64,000 nucleotides of DNA from Legionellaceae bacterium UBA6148 (GCA_002423125.1 DIUW01000027.1:1-64000); one strand, 5' to 3'. Positions 1-8,682 are shown, numbered from the stretch's first letter. The notes: generated by a model not told the origin, from the sequence alone. Numbers and translations: made by a program.

Positions 1-25
1 GTCAAAAACTGCGGAATTGAGTGTA
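1..25 (-). repeat. Dispersed repeat fragment at the window edge
   Basis: Read on the minus strand, these 25 bases match 41648-41672 with one mismatch. At that second site the sequence is the 3' end of a broken AAA+ gene and runs straight into a GC-rich palindrome. Here it begins 11 bases after the kinase stop codon and runs off the window. It is probably the edge of a dispersed element. Confidence 0.45.
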
Positions 26-36
26 TAGATACTGCA

Positions 37-1242
37 TTATCGTGGTCTATTCAGCATGAGATTCGGTTCTTGAAACTCTTCTTCTGAGTGCAATGAAAAT
101 AGGGAGGAATTTTGTCTTACCGGTTTTTTTTCGTCATTATGGCGTACCCAGCAACTATGAACACGACTCCGTGGCGTAGCGCGTGAAGCGGTCTTTATGC
201 TGGTATTATGCAATCCTGCTTCTAAACCCAATCCAATTTCGACGAGTTCCTGCCGGGCAACCGCTAAATTCATTCTTAACATTGCATTCTTCAATGACAT
301 TTTAGTAAATATTGACTCAAGTTGGGTTAACGCCGTTTGAGGTAACCCCGCCACGGATAGCGTATTCGTATAATCCATTCTGGCAGCATAGTTTAATCCT
401 TGAAGAAAAGTCCCCCATCCTGACGGACATGTTCTTAATACCGCGCCAAAAATCAATGCCAATACCATAGCAACCGAATAGGTATCGGAATTATCTGTGC
501 TGACATTCTCATATCGCTCTGGTGGCGCGAAGGCAACTGTTCCTTCAAAGCATTCTGCTTGGCGCGTCTCACTGGAAGGTCGTTTTGCAAACTGAGCAAG
601 GCCAAAATCGATAATGCAAACGTAAGGAAGTTTACCAGGGAAATGAACCATAATATTTTGCGGCTTAATATCGCGATGATAGACGTCGTTTTTAGCAATT
701 CTACGTGTTGCATCGATGATCTCAAACGCTAAAAGAAATCGTTGCTCGATGGATAGCACATTTTTTTTTAATAATTGTTCTAAAGTGACACCTGGAACTT
801 TTTCCATAATAAAATACGCAGTCTCACCAACAATCGTTAATGGCAGGCAGTTAAAACTAACGTCCAATTGATGAAGCTCTCTTTCAACCAGAGAAAAATG
901 TGATTCTGGTCCCACCTTGATCACGCGAGGAAACTTATCTGAAAAAGAAATATCGTCTTGGCCAATGGATAACGTTCCTTTGCTCGTGTACACCGTTGCT
1001 TGTCCGCCACGAGCGAGCATATGTGCTTCATTAAACACTTCAAAATGCATCGTATGAAGCGATGTATCATTACAGGACCATGCAACCATAGAGTCAGTAA
1101 AATTAAACAGACCTATATCCTGATGATTATAGGTCTCATAATGAGGATATAACCGTTTTCTTGTTTCATTGAAGAAAGAAATTAATGCAAGGATCTTCGA
1201 TTCAGGGATGTTCATGGGATCAATTGTCATTCTCTCAGGCAT
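37..1242 (-). CDS. Eukaryotic-like Ser/Thr protein kinase, candidate Dot/Icm effector
   Basis: A 401-residue protein with a protein-kinase domain spanning roughly residues 75-290. Visible motifs are a glycine-rich loop RGGQATVY (78-85), the ATP-binding Lys in RVIKV (K109), the catalytic loop HRDIKPQN (189-196), the metal-binding DFG (212-214) and APPE (239-242). All key catalytic residues are present, so it should be an active kinase. There is no signal peptide or membrane segment. The last 25 residues hold an acidic patch (SEEEFQEP), which resembles the E-block found near the C-terminus of many Dot/Icm substrates. The start is chosen because AGGAG lies five bases before the ATG. The gene stands alone, divergent from the CDF transporter. 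Its substrate and secretion are inferences. Confidence 0.85.
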   Translation of the reverse strand: MPERMTIDPMNIPESKILALISFFNETRKRLYPHYETYNHQDIGLFNFTDSMVAWSCNDTSLHTMHFEVFNEAHMLARGGQATVYTSKGTLSIGQDDISFSDKFPRVIKVGPESHFSLVERELHQLDVSFNCLPLTIVGETAYFIMEKVPGVTLEQLLKKNVLSIEQRFLLAFEIIDATRRIAKNDVYHRDIKPQNIMVHFPGKLPYVCIIDFGLAQFAKRPSSETRQAECFEGTVAFAPPERYENVSTDNSDTYSVAMVLALIFGAVLRTCPSGWGTFLQGLNYAARMDYTNTLSVAGLPQTALTQLESIFTKMSLKNAMLRMNLAVARQELVEIGLGLEAGLHNTSIKTASRATPRSRVHSCWVRHNDEKKPVRQNSSLFSLHSEEEFQEPNLMLNRPR

Positions 1243-1337
1243 GCATACTCCTATTTTTATATGAACGTACCATTGAGCGTTCTAATCAAGTCCGTGCTAC
1301 CATTATTACTATATAAATAACGTGAAACGCAACCACC

Positions 1338-2471
1338 ATGGATAAACAATACCGTTACCGACAAGCAAAAAAAATCACCCTCATCGGCGCAGTGACCAAT
1401 GCGTTACTCGGCATCATAAAAATCATCACGGGGATTTTATTTCACTCTCATGGGCTGATTGCGGACGGAGTTCATTCCATCGCGGATTTATTGACCGACA
1501 TCATGGTTCTTATCGGTTCAAAATATGCCAGTCAAGATGCCGATGACTCTCATCCCTATGGGCACCAGCGTATTGAAACCGCAACCACACTGATGCTGTC
1601 ACTGATGCTTATCCTCGCCGGCTTCGGCATTGCATGGGATGCATTCGATGAGATAATTCATCGAGCTCATGATATCCCTAATACACTCGCCCTTCCGGTC
1701 GTTATCATATCCATTCTGGCCAATGAGGCATTGTTCCACTACACGCACCATATTGGAAAAAAAATTAAGTCTCCCCTCATCATCGCGAATGCTTGGCACC
1801 GTCGATCGGATGCCGCCTCATCATTCGTTGTATTGGTCGGTATTATTGGGAGTTTGATTGGCTATGCGGGATTTGATGCGATAGCAGCGATGATTGTCAG
1901 CATCCTGATTATAAAAATGGGTTGGAATTATGGCTGGAGTAGCGTGAAAGAATTGATCGACACCGCCATCGACCCAGACATGTTACAACGCATACACGCC
2001 ATTATCAGTCACATTGATGGGGTGATTAAAATTCATCAACTCCGAAGTCGTTCAATGGGAGGGGATATCTTTCTTGACCTTCACATTCAAGTTTCTCCAT
2101 GGATTACCGTGTCAGAAGGTCATTTTATTGCTCAACACGTCCACCACGCTTTACTGCATGAGATCCCTTCTATTAAAGACGTCACCGTACATGTCGATCC
2201 AGAAGATGATGAAACATCCAATCCGTCGATACACTTGCCTAATCGCACTCTACTCGAAAAATCCATTCTGCAGCCTTGGCAAGAGAAGTTCCCTGACATT
2301 CAACATTGGATGATCCACTACCTCGATGGCCAACTCACAATAGACCTTTTTTGTAGTTCACCATTGAAAAAAAATCAAATTGATCACATTGAATGCGATT
2401 TAAAGCACCATCCCGTGATCATTAAAATTCGATTATTTACCGTGGATTCTCCAATAATTCTTGCAAAATGA
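1338..2471 (+). CDS. Cation diffusion facilitator (CDF) metal exporter
   Basis: A 377-residue inner-membrane transporter of the CDF family, which exports divalent metals such as zinc, iron or manganese in exchange for protons. The N-terminal half carries the membrane helices. The family signature is visible as HGLIADGVHSIADLLTD in helix 2 and DDSHPYGHQRIET in the following loop. The C-terminal half is the cytoplasmic metal-sensing domain, with several His residues and a DPEDD stretch. The acidic helix-2 residues needed for metal binding are present. The exact metal cannot be read from the sequence. A ZIP-family importer lies next on the same strand, behind a hairpin, so this may be a small metal-homeostasis locus. 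Confidence 0.9.
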   Translation: MDKQYRYRQAKKITLIGAVTNALLGIIKIITGILFHSHGLIADGVHSIADLLTDIMVLIGSKYASQDADDSHPYGHQRIETATTLMLSLMLILAGFGIAWDAFDEIIHRAHDIPNTLALPVVIISILANEALFHYTHHIGKKIKSPLIIANAWHRRSDAASSFVVLVGIIGSLIGYAGFDAIAAMIVSILIIKMGWNYGWSSVKELIDTAIDPDMLQRIHAIISHIDGVIKIHQLRSRSMGGDIFLDLHIQVSPWITVSEGHFIAQHVHHALLHEIPSIKDVTVHVDPEDDETSNPSIHLPNRTLLEKSILQPWQEKFPDIQHWMIHYLDGQLTIDLFCSSPLKKNQIDHIECDLKHHPVIIKIRLFTVDSPIILAK

Positions 2472-2485
2472 GCCCTGTGAAAATA

Positions 2486-2535
2486 ATATACCCGAACTGA
2501 TTCAAAATGCTATTTTTGAATCACTTCGGGTATAT
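2486..2535. repeat. REP-like perfect hairpin between CDF and ZIP genes
   Basis: Two 22-base arms, ATATACCCGAACTG... and its near-complement ending ...CGGGTATAT, pair with one mismatch around a six-base loop. It starts 14 bases after the CDF stop codon and could act as a terminator, but no strong T-run follows. The size and AT/GC block structure resemble dispersed extragenic palindromes. No second full copy was found in this window. Confidence 0.6.
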
Positions 2536-2566
2536 GCCCCTTAATTTTTAACGAAGAGAATTGCGC

Positions 2567-3325
2567 ATGATGATGACGACAACGCTCAAATTTTTTTTTG
2601 CATTGAGCATTTCCATAACCATTCTATTAGCCGGCTGGTACCCTTTTAAAAAACGTTTGCGCGACGGGGAGCATGTCGATTTTCCATTGGGTGAAACCTT
2701 GGCGACTGGTGTATTTCTTGGCGCAGCCCTGCTTCACATGCTTCCAGAATCAAATAGCTTATTCAGTCATCTAGGGTATCAATACCCATTGGCATACCTT
2801 ATCACGGGGATCGTTTTTTTATTATTTTTATGGTTCGAACATTTGGGTAAAGAACTTTACCACCATCAAGAATCAACTCATCCTGCATTTGCCATTTTGG
2901 CCTGGATCATGCTATCGGTTCACTCACTTGTTGTGGGAGCCGCCTTAGGCCTCAGCAATGAATACCCCATCATGATCATGCTTTATTTGGCAATCATTAC
3001 TCACAAATGGGCCGAAAGTTTTGCCATCGCGATTCAACTGAATAAAAGCTCATTAAAACCGTTTCAAAGTTTTATATTATTTATTACGTTCATGTTGATG
3101 ACCCCTCTCGGAATTTATTTGGGATGGTTTTTAGGACATGGGGCAGAGTATCAGTCCATCTTTGCGCCGATTCTCATTGCCGCATCGGCAGGAACATTTC
3201 TCTATCTGGGCACGTTACATGGCCTTGAACGCTGCGTAATGGTCCAGCGCTGCTGCAATTTGAGAGATTTTAGTTTTGTCATTGTTGGTTTTTTATTAAT
3301 GGCATCCGTTGCCGCGTATGTTTAA
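2567..3325 (+). CDS. ZIP-family divalent metal transporter
   Basis: A polytopic membrane protein of about 252 residues with the layout of the ZIP family, which carries zinc or other divalent metals into the cytoplasm. Typical motifs are visible: TGVFLGAALLHMLPES in an early helix, SVHSLVVGAALGL in helix 4 (metal-binding His) and THKWAESFAIAI in helix 5 (HKxxE). An upstream in-frame TTG exists at 2561, but AAGAGA lies about eight bases before the ATG at 2567, so that start is preferred. It is co-directional with the CDF exporter but separated by a hairpin. The metal specificity cannot be told. Confidence 0.85.
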   Translation: MMMTTTLKFFFALSISITILLAGWYPFKKRLRDGEHVDFPLGETLATGVFLGAALLHMLPESNSLFSHLGYQYPLAYLITGIVFLLFLWFEHLGKELYHHQESTHPAFAILAWIMLSVHSLVVGAALGLSNEYPIMIMLYLAIITHKWAESFAIAIQLNKSSLKPFQSFILFITFMLMTPLGIYLGWFLGHGAEYQSIFAPILIAASAGTFLYLGTLHGLERCVMVQRCCNLRDFSFVIVGFLLMASVAAYV

Positions 3326-3369
3326 AAAACTACTAGCAAACTCCTGTCAACACATGATAAATTGAAATA

Positions 3370-3639
3370 ATGATAGAAACTAAAATTACGATTATTAATA
3401 AATTAGGTCTACACGCGAGGGCATCTGCAAAGTTTGTCTCGACAGCGGCTCGCTTTCAAAGTCGCTTAGACGTGACTAAAGACTCAAAAACCATCAATGG
3501 CAAAAGCATTATGGGTGTCATGATGCTTGCTGCCAGCAAAGGCAGTGAACTCACGATGCAATTCGACGGCCCAGATGAATCCGAGATGCTCACTGCAATC
3601 GTTCATTTAATTAATAATCGCTTTGGCGAAGCCGAATAA
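3370..3639 (+). CDS. ptsH: HPr-family phosphocarrier (HPr/NPr)
   Basis: An 89-residue protein matching the full length of the HPr family. The phosphoacceptor histidine is His15 in LGLHARASAKF, and Ser46 lies in NGKSIMGVM, the site regulated by HPr kinase in species that have one. HPr passes phosphate from enzyme I to EIIA proteins. In Legionellales-type bacteria with few sugar transporters it more often works in a regulatory (nitrogen-type, NPr) branch. No other PTS gene and no rpoN is adjacent, so ptsH versus ptsO cannot be decided. It ends just before a palindrome in the convergent gap with pssA. Confidence 0.85.
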   Translation: MIETKITIINKLGLHARASAKFVSTAARFQSRLDVTKDSKTINGKSIMGVMMLAASKGSELTMQFDGPDESEMLTAIVHLINNRFGEAE

Positions 3640-3684
3640 AGCTTGACACATAATCTGGTCACTCCGTCGAAAAAACCAATACTC

Positions 3685-3711
3685 CAGCAGTTCTCAAATT
3701 GAGAACTGCTG
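3685..3711. repeat. Short palindrome, related to the 4670-4794 element
   Basis: Thirteen-base arms CAGCAGTTCTCAA / TTGAGAACTGCTG are separated by one base. The right arm plus the following base is shared with the end of the larger inverted-repeat element at 4670-4794. It lies in the convergent gap between ptsH and pssA and may double as a bidirectional terminator. It looks like an internally deleted copy of the larger element. Confidence 0.6.
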
Positions 3712-3818
3712 CCAATACTCCCTTCATTTGACTTTTTGTCTATACTTAAAAACATGCATTATTGAAGAAACAAAAGAAGAGGATTCTATTAAAAATCGTC
3801 CGGTTTAATCTATGGCCA

Positions 3819-4559
3819 CTACTTACGCGTACGTCGTCGCTTCTTTCGCATTTTTTGAACGGCTCGAAGCGTTTGAAAAGGTCCTGAGAAAGCATACAGT
3901 GCAAAGGTAATGAACACGACCCACGCAGGGTTTGCAGCAACCGCCATAAAAAGAATAACCACTAAGAGAATATAAAGAAACGGTACTTTTCCCTTAAAAT
4001 CAATCTGCTTAAAGCTGTGATAACGGACGTTACTCACCATGAGCACCGCGGCTAAAACTGCGAGCCCCAAAGATGATGCCAACACAAAAACAGCCGCCCA
4101 TTCATATTGATAACACAACCATACGTAAGCAGAAATCATCCCCGCAGCCGCAGTGCAAGAAAGTCCCTGAAAATAACGTTTATCGGCAGTCTGAAGTTGG
4201 GTATTGAACCGTGCCAATCGTAATGCAACAGCCGCCGTATACATAAATGACACTAACCAACCCAATTTACCTAACTGATGTAAATTCCAGCTATATAACA
4301 ACAAAGCAGGTGCTACACCAAAAGTAACCATATCCGACAAGCTGTCATACTCCGCACCAAAAGCCGTTTGTGTATTCGTCATGCGCGCAATTCGCCCATC
4401 CAAACCATCCGTTATCATTCCAATAAAAATAGCGATGGCGGCAGTATCATATTGACCTTGTAATGAGGAAACAATTGAATAAAATGCCACAAATAGGCTG
4501 GCTGTCGTAAACAAGTTCGGGAGCAGATAAATACCAGAACGACCTTCTCTTCGCTTCAT
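3819..4559 (-). CDS. pssA: CDP-diacylglycerol--serine O-phosphatidyltransferase
   Basis: A 246-residue membrane enzyme that makes phosphatidylserine, the precursor of phosphatidylethanolamine, from CDP-diacylglycerol and serine. The complete CDP-alcohol phosphotransferase signature D-x2-DG-x2-AR-x8-G-x3-D-x3-D is visible, starting at DGLDGRIAR near residue 50. Several hydrophobic helices follow, and the C-terminus is very basic (MRKKRRRTRK). The ATG at 4559 is preferred over the in-frame TTG at 4571 because GAGG sits six bases upstream. The gene is flanked on both sides by related palindromic repeats. Confidence 0.88.
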   Translation of the reverse strand: MKRREGRSGIYLLPNLFTTASLFVAFYSIVSSLQGQYDTAAIAIFIGMITDGLDGRIARMTNTQTAFGAEYDSLSDMVTFGVAPALLLYSWNLHQLGKLGWLVSFMYTAAVALRLARFNTQLQTADKRYFQGLSCTAAAGMISAYVWLCYQYEWAAVFVLASSLGLAVLAAVLMVSNVRYHSFKQIDFKGKVPFLYILLVVILFMAVAANPAWVVFITFALYAFSGPFQTLRAVQKMRKKRRRTRK

Positions 4560-4636
4560 TGTATACCTCAATTCAAATGTTCGGATTACCTTAGAAAAAG
4601 CAGTTCAATCTACTGCTTTTTGTAGGATTATAACAA

Positions 4637-4657
4637 TATACCCATTGGAAATGAAGA
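4637..4657 (+). repeat. Dispersed motif TATACCCATTGGAAATGAAGA, copy 1
   Basis: A near-identical sequence recurs at 20291-20310 (TTACCCATCGGAAATGAAGA), and its first part recurs at 51503-51516. All three copies are intergenic. This copy lies 12 bases before the inverted-repeat element at 4670. Its role is unknown. Confidence 0.4.
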
Positions 4658-4669
4658 CAGTGGTTTTTG

Positions 4670-4794
4670 GCAGCAGTTCTCGATATGGAGATCATGATTT
4701 GAACAACATCATTGTCTTCCCTGCGCGGGGATGACAGTACTGGGTTAGAGGCGATCCTTGTGTAATTTATAGGCTCCATATTGAGAACTGCTGC
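4670..4794. mobile_element. 125-bp MITE-like inverted-repeat element
   Basis: The 21-base ends, GCAGCAGTTCTCGATATGGA... and its complement, match with one mismatch and bracket about 83 bases with no coding capacity. The interior contains CTTCCCTGCGCGGGGATGAC, which recalls the GTCATCCCCGCG-type repeats common in proteobacteria. A short relative lies at 3685-3711. This fits a small non-autonomous element rather than a gene. The rest of the 4560-4909 gap holds a small hairpin (GCGG...CCGC near 4853-4874) and presumably the dotU promoter. Confidence 0.55.
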
Positions 4795-4909
4795 AGAATG
4801 CCCCCCTACTCTTTTTAAATCAGATCACGTATTATTATTGATGCTGCGATTCTTGCGGAAACCTAAAACCGCAAAATCAAGTTAATAGTACAACGAAATG
4901 GAGTACATC

Positions 4910-5701
4910 ATGACATCCATGCCCTACCCACCCTCTTTGGTTGACCAATTTTCACTCGCGAATCGGAAATCGCAACTTGATGGGTACTATCGTTCCAAAT
5001 TATTTATACCATCATCCAGCGCCAATCCTCTGATCGCAGCTGCGGGGCCTGTGTTTTCATTATTGGAACGATTAGGATTAAGCACAACACTCCCCCCTAT
5101 CAAGAGTATCCGCCATAATATTGAGCACGAACTTCACGCATTTCAAAGTCGACTTGTGCGAAAAAGTTACGCCGATGAACTCATCCTGATTGCGCATTAC
5201 TTGCTCTGCGCAACCGTTGATGAGCTCCTTGGAAAAAGTTACCTTCGTGTTCATGGAAAACCGGTCGAATTTGTTGCATTCACACCATTATCTTCTGATA
5301 ACCAAGGTCCTCAACGGTATTTTTTTGACATTGTTAACCGCCTTAAAGATAAAACCAACCAATATTTGGATTTATTAGAATTAGCTTACTACTGCCTTAT
5401 TACTGGATTTGAAGGAGAAAAACACGTCCTGACTGATGGACGACAAGCGCTTGAAAATCTAATCGAAGAATTACATCAACTCATTAATCAATACCGTGTG
5501 CATAAACCCCATTATCCATTTAAAGAAAAAATATTACCGTTACCTGTTCGCCTTAATCATAAACCAATTGCAATTGCTACGCTGATGACACTGGGAGTCA
5601 TTCTCTTAGTCTGCTATCTCAGTCATACTCGGCTTGAGAACAAAGCTTATAATATGTTACTGGCCCATCAATCAATCGCGACTTCAACGGAGTATGCATG
5701 A
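4910..5701 (+). CDS. icmH: IcmH/DotU, type IVB secretion inner-membrane protein
   Basis: A 263-residue protein of the DotU/TssL family. The N-terminal ~215 residues form the cytoplasmic domain, with the family motif CATVDELLGKSYL around residue 105. A single membrane helix (IAIATLMTLGVILLVCYL) near the C-terminus anchors it in the inner membrane. With IcmF it stabilises the Dot/Icm core complex. The length matches Legionella IcmH. The ATG at 4910 is preferred to that at 4898 because ATGGAG lies just before it. It overlaps icmF by ATGA, so the two are translationally coupled. The type VI homologue TssL is the alternative, but no other type VI gene is present. Confidence 0.85.
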   Translation: MTSMPYPPSLVDQFSLANRKSQLDGYYRSKLFIPSSSANPLIAAAGPVFSLLERLGLSTTLPPIKSIRHNIEHELHAFQSRLVRKSYADELILIAHYLLCATVDELLGKSYLRVHGKPVEFVAFTPLSSDNQGPQRYFFDIVNRLKDKTNQYLDLLELAYYCLITGFEGEKHVLTDGRQALENLIEELHQLINQYRVHKPHYPFKEKILPLPVRLNHKPIAIATLMTLGVILLVCYLSHTRLENKAYNMLLAHQSIATSTEYA

Positions 5702-8622
5702 CGAGCTCGATTCAAACGCTGTGTAGCGCTGTCAAAAAAATCATTTGGCAGATCAAGCCTCAAACCGACGGTTTCTCTTTTCTGATATTAACGGGAAAAA
5801 CGGGACAGGGGAAAAAAACATTGATGCGACAAAGTCTCTTTCAGCATACAATAGCCGAAGGTGACGTAAGTACTGACATTTATTACAACCCTCAAGGGAT
5901 TATTCTCGATCTCAGTGAAGCCTGGTTGCATCAAAGCAAAACCTTGTTATTGCAAACACTGAAGCAATTAAATAACTGCCATAGCCACATAAAAATCAAT
6001 GGCATGATACTCTGCGTTGACATCAACGAACTCACTCCTACTGAGCCAATTGAACTATCAACCAATATCAAAGCTCATAGCGAAATCCTTCAGCGATTTG
6101 GTGCAAACTTAGGTTACCGTATTGATGTCGCGGTCATTTTCACAAGGCTTGATGCACTTGCAGGATTTTGTGAGTTTTATCAGCACGAACATGCGAGTGA
6201 ACTATGTAAACCATTAGGGTTTTCGCTCACTGAGCGTCAAGATAAAGACAAATTAGAAAAAAATTTCAAACTCCAATTTGATCAATTCATCGAATCAATC
6301 AACCAACAAGTGCTCAACAAAGTACATCCCGCACGTTCGAGCATTAAACGCACACTGATTCGTGAATTTCCCCTGCAATTAGCAACGCTAAAGCTCGGGC
6401 TACAATCCCTAATACTCTGCTTCCCACCAAAAATGTTTCGTGTTCAATCCTTATTTTTTACGAGTGCTGAACAAGGAGGCGTTAGTGTTGACCAACTCAA
6501 TAAAAAAATTCAACACGAATATGGGCTATCCATTCAAAATACGTTTCCTTTATCTAATAACTATCGCGCCTATTTCATTCAGGGTGCACTAACCACCTGC
6601 CAGGAACAAATGAGGCAATATGGACTAGATAAAAAGAACTTCCCGAAAGGTTTAACTCAAGTGCTCACAGGCGTTACCTTACTTTCCTTAAGCTTATTAA
6701 CCTATTACCACTTTAAATCAACTCGGTTGCTTGACGAAGCAAGCAAAGAATGGATCGCATACGATGCAAGTACTCATCAGCACAACGGTGAAGTCGCAGC
6801 ACTGTACCACCTAGCCACTGCCTCATCGACATTGGATAAGTTAAATAGCAATCTCATCACACATGGATCGATTGAAAAGCTCAAAACTCAACTTGAAAAT
6901 AATAGGGCAGAACATCTCCATGGGATTTTTATCCCGAGACTCCTAAAGCAAATTGAAGGCGTTCTTGCCAACGATCAACAGCCACACAGCGTGCGCTATG
7001 AAGCCTTAAAAGTTTACTTGATGTTCGGTGAACCGCAATACTATCAGCCCGATGCAATTTTAGCTTGGTTCAAAGCACAAGGACCACAAACACTTAGTCA
7101 GGCTGAATTTGAAAAAAAATTGGCTGCGATAAGTCTCGCATTAAAACCACCAACTCATCCCGTTTCTATTAATCAACAATTGGTCAGCACCTTACGTAAT
7201 TACCTCAATGCATTACCCGTAAATTATCTCTATTATTCTATTGCTAAAAATAATTTTTCTTCAGAAAAAACACCGATTGAAATAAAAGGATTTACCTTAG
7301 CGGATAAGACTCTACCGCATTACTTCACGAAGCCTGGGTTTCATGCCGTATTAAAACAGCTTCCAGAGCTAGCAGGCCAGCTCACACATGATAATTGGGT
7401 ACTTGATAGACCAACACCCGATAATCTCCATGAGCTTCTCGCACAAGCCTACAGCTATGACTACGTGCTATGGTGGAAAAATTTCGCACAAAAAACAACG
7501 CCATTACATGCACAAACGTATCAAGAAGTCATTCATCTCACGCAGCTTCTCCGACAGTCTAACGCATTCGAGGCGCTAGTGAACCTTATTCAGGAGCACA
7601 CAAGCCCTGAGTTAGGTGAGTCATCAGCCGAATTTAATCAACACATTGCAAACCAATTTACTGACATTAATTTAATCAGTAATACAGCGGTCACTCCTCT
7701 GACTCATACGCTGAATGAAATGGAAAAATTCTTAACCTCGATTTCTATCGTGAACGATCAAGGCAAGACGGCATTTACCATTACAAAATCTCGTTTTCAG
7801 GGCGATGCTCTCACCAACCCATTAAGTGTTTTGTTTAATCAGTCAGAGCAGCTGCCTGAACCGGTAGCATCATGGACCAAACAAATTGCGAGTGATACCT
7901 GGTTTATCTTTATTAACGATTCAAAACATTATATTAACACCCAATGGAAAAACACCGTTTACCAAGATTATGTCAATACAATAGCCAAGCGTTTTCCATT
8001 TGATCAGCTTGGGGAGGAAGAAGTAGCCATCACTAACTTTAACACCTTTTTTTCAAGTCATGGGCGACTCAATACCTTTGTTGAAGAACATATTAAACCG
8101 TTCTTAAACACCTCAGAGGCCCAATGGAAACCCAAAGAAATGAATAGTTATGTATTACCTATTTCAACCGATACAATCAACGAAATAATGCGCGCCAATG
8201 TCATTACAAACATGTTTTTTAGAGAAAACGAAGAATCTACGCATGTTGAATTTAGTCTGCAAAAATCAGATCTTGATCCAGTGGTCGCACGACTACAGTT
8301 AATTATTGGTAAAAGCGTCATCAATGATACGCAAAATAATAAATCATTCACGCGCGTCAAATGGCCAACATCCAATGCAAAACTCACCATTGGTACCTTG
8401 GAAGGTAAAACATTCACATTAGATGAACAAGGGATATGGGCGTTCTTTAAACTCTTACAAAAAGTAGACGTACAAACCGATGCTGAAGACACTTCTCGAC
8501 TACAGGTATTATTTGAAATCAATGGCAATTCAGGGCGATATCTATTAAAAACACAAAATGAAATGAATCCATTTACGCCAGGAATATTAAATGGGTTTAA
8601 CCTAAGTGAGTCGATTGCGTAG
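5698..8622 (+). CDS. icmF: IcmF, type IVB secretion inner-membrane protein
   Basis: A 974-residue protein of the IcmF/TssM family; the length is about that of Legionella IcmF and shorter than most type VI TssM. An N-terminal P-loop-like site is seen at LTGKTGQGKKTLMRQS (around residues 29-44), where Lys replaces the usual Ser/Thr after GK. A membrane helix occurs near residue 325 (QVLTGVTLLSLSLLTYY), followed by a long periplasmic region. It partners DotU in stabilising the secretion core complex at the inner membrane. The start overlaps the icmH stop (ATGA). No other dot/icm gene is in the window, so this is a detached pair. Confidence 0.88.
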   Translation: MTSSIQTLCSAVKKIIWQIKPQTDGFSFLILTGKTGQGKKTLMRQSLFQHTIAEGDVSTDIYYNPQGIILDLSEAWLHQSKTLLLQTLKQLNNCHSHIKINGMILCVDINELTPTEPIELSTNIKAHSEILQRFGANLGYRIDVAVIFTRLDALAGFCEFYQHEHASELCKPLGFSLTERQDKDKLEKNFKLQFDQFIESINQQVLNKVHPARSSIKRTLIREFPLQLATLKLGLQSLILCFPPKMFRVQSLFFTSAEQGGVSVDQLNKKIQHEYGLSIQNTFPLSNNYRAYFIQGALTTCQEQMRQYGLDKKNFPKGLTQVLTGVTLLSLSLLTYYHFKSTRLLDEASKEWIAYDASTHQHNGEVAALYHLATASSTLDKLNSNLITHGSIEKLKTQLENNRAEHLHGIFIPRLLKQIEGVLANDQQPHSVRYEALKVYLMFGEPQYYQPDAILAWFKAQGPQTLSQAEFEKKLAAISLALKPPTHPVSINQQLVSTLRNYLNALPVNYLYYSIAKNNFSSEKTPIEIKGFTLADKTLPHYFTKPGFHAVLKQLPELAGQLTHDNWVLDRPTPDNLHELLAQAYSYDYVLWWKNFAQKTTPLHAQTYQEVIHLTQLLRQSNAFEALVNLIQEHTSPELGESSAEFNQHIANQFTDINLISNTAVTPLTHTLNEMEKFLTSISIVNDQGKTAFTITKSRFQGDALTNPLSVLFNQSEQLPEPVASWTKQIASDTWFIFINDSKHYINTQWKNTVYQDYVNTIAKRFPFDQLGEEEVAITNFNTFFSSHGRLNTFVEEHIKPFLNTSEAQWKPKEMNSYVLPISTDTINEIMRANVITNMFFRENEESTHVEFSLQKSDLDPVVARLQLIIGKSVINDTQNNKSFTRVKWPTSNAKLTIGTLEGKTFTLDEQGIWAFFKLLQKVDVQTDAEDTSRLQVLFEINGNSGRYLLKTQNEMNPFTPGILNGFNLSESIA

Positions 8623-8634
8623 GTAAAAATAGTA

Positions 8635-8665
8635 AGCCCGAGTAAAACGAAGTGGAACCCGGGCT
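8635..8665. terminator. REP-like hairpin, probable bidirectional terminator
   Basis: AGCCCGAGT pairs with ACCCGGGCT across a 13-base loop in the gap between convergent icmF and the desaturase gene. The TAGCCCGGGT...ACTCGGGCT pattern resembles the short GC-rich extragenic repeats common in proteobacteria. No T-run is obvious on either side, so termination is an inference from position. Confidence 0.5.
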
Positions 8666-8682
8666 ACGGTCTGTGGAGCATA

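Noticed and set aside
4898..8622. A type VI secretion locus based on the DotU/IcmF homology
   Set aside because: No TssB, TssC, Hcp, VgrG or ClpV gene is present, and the IcmF length fits the type IVB form better.
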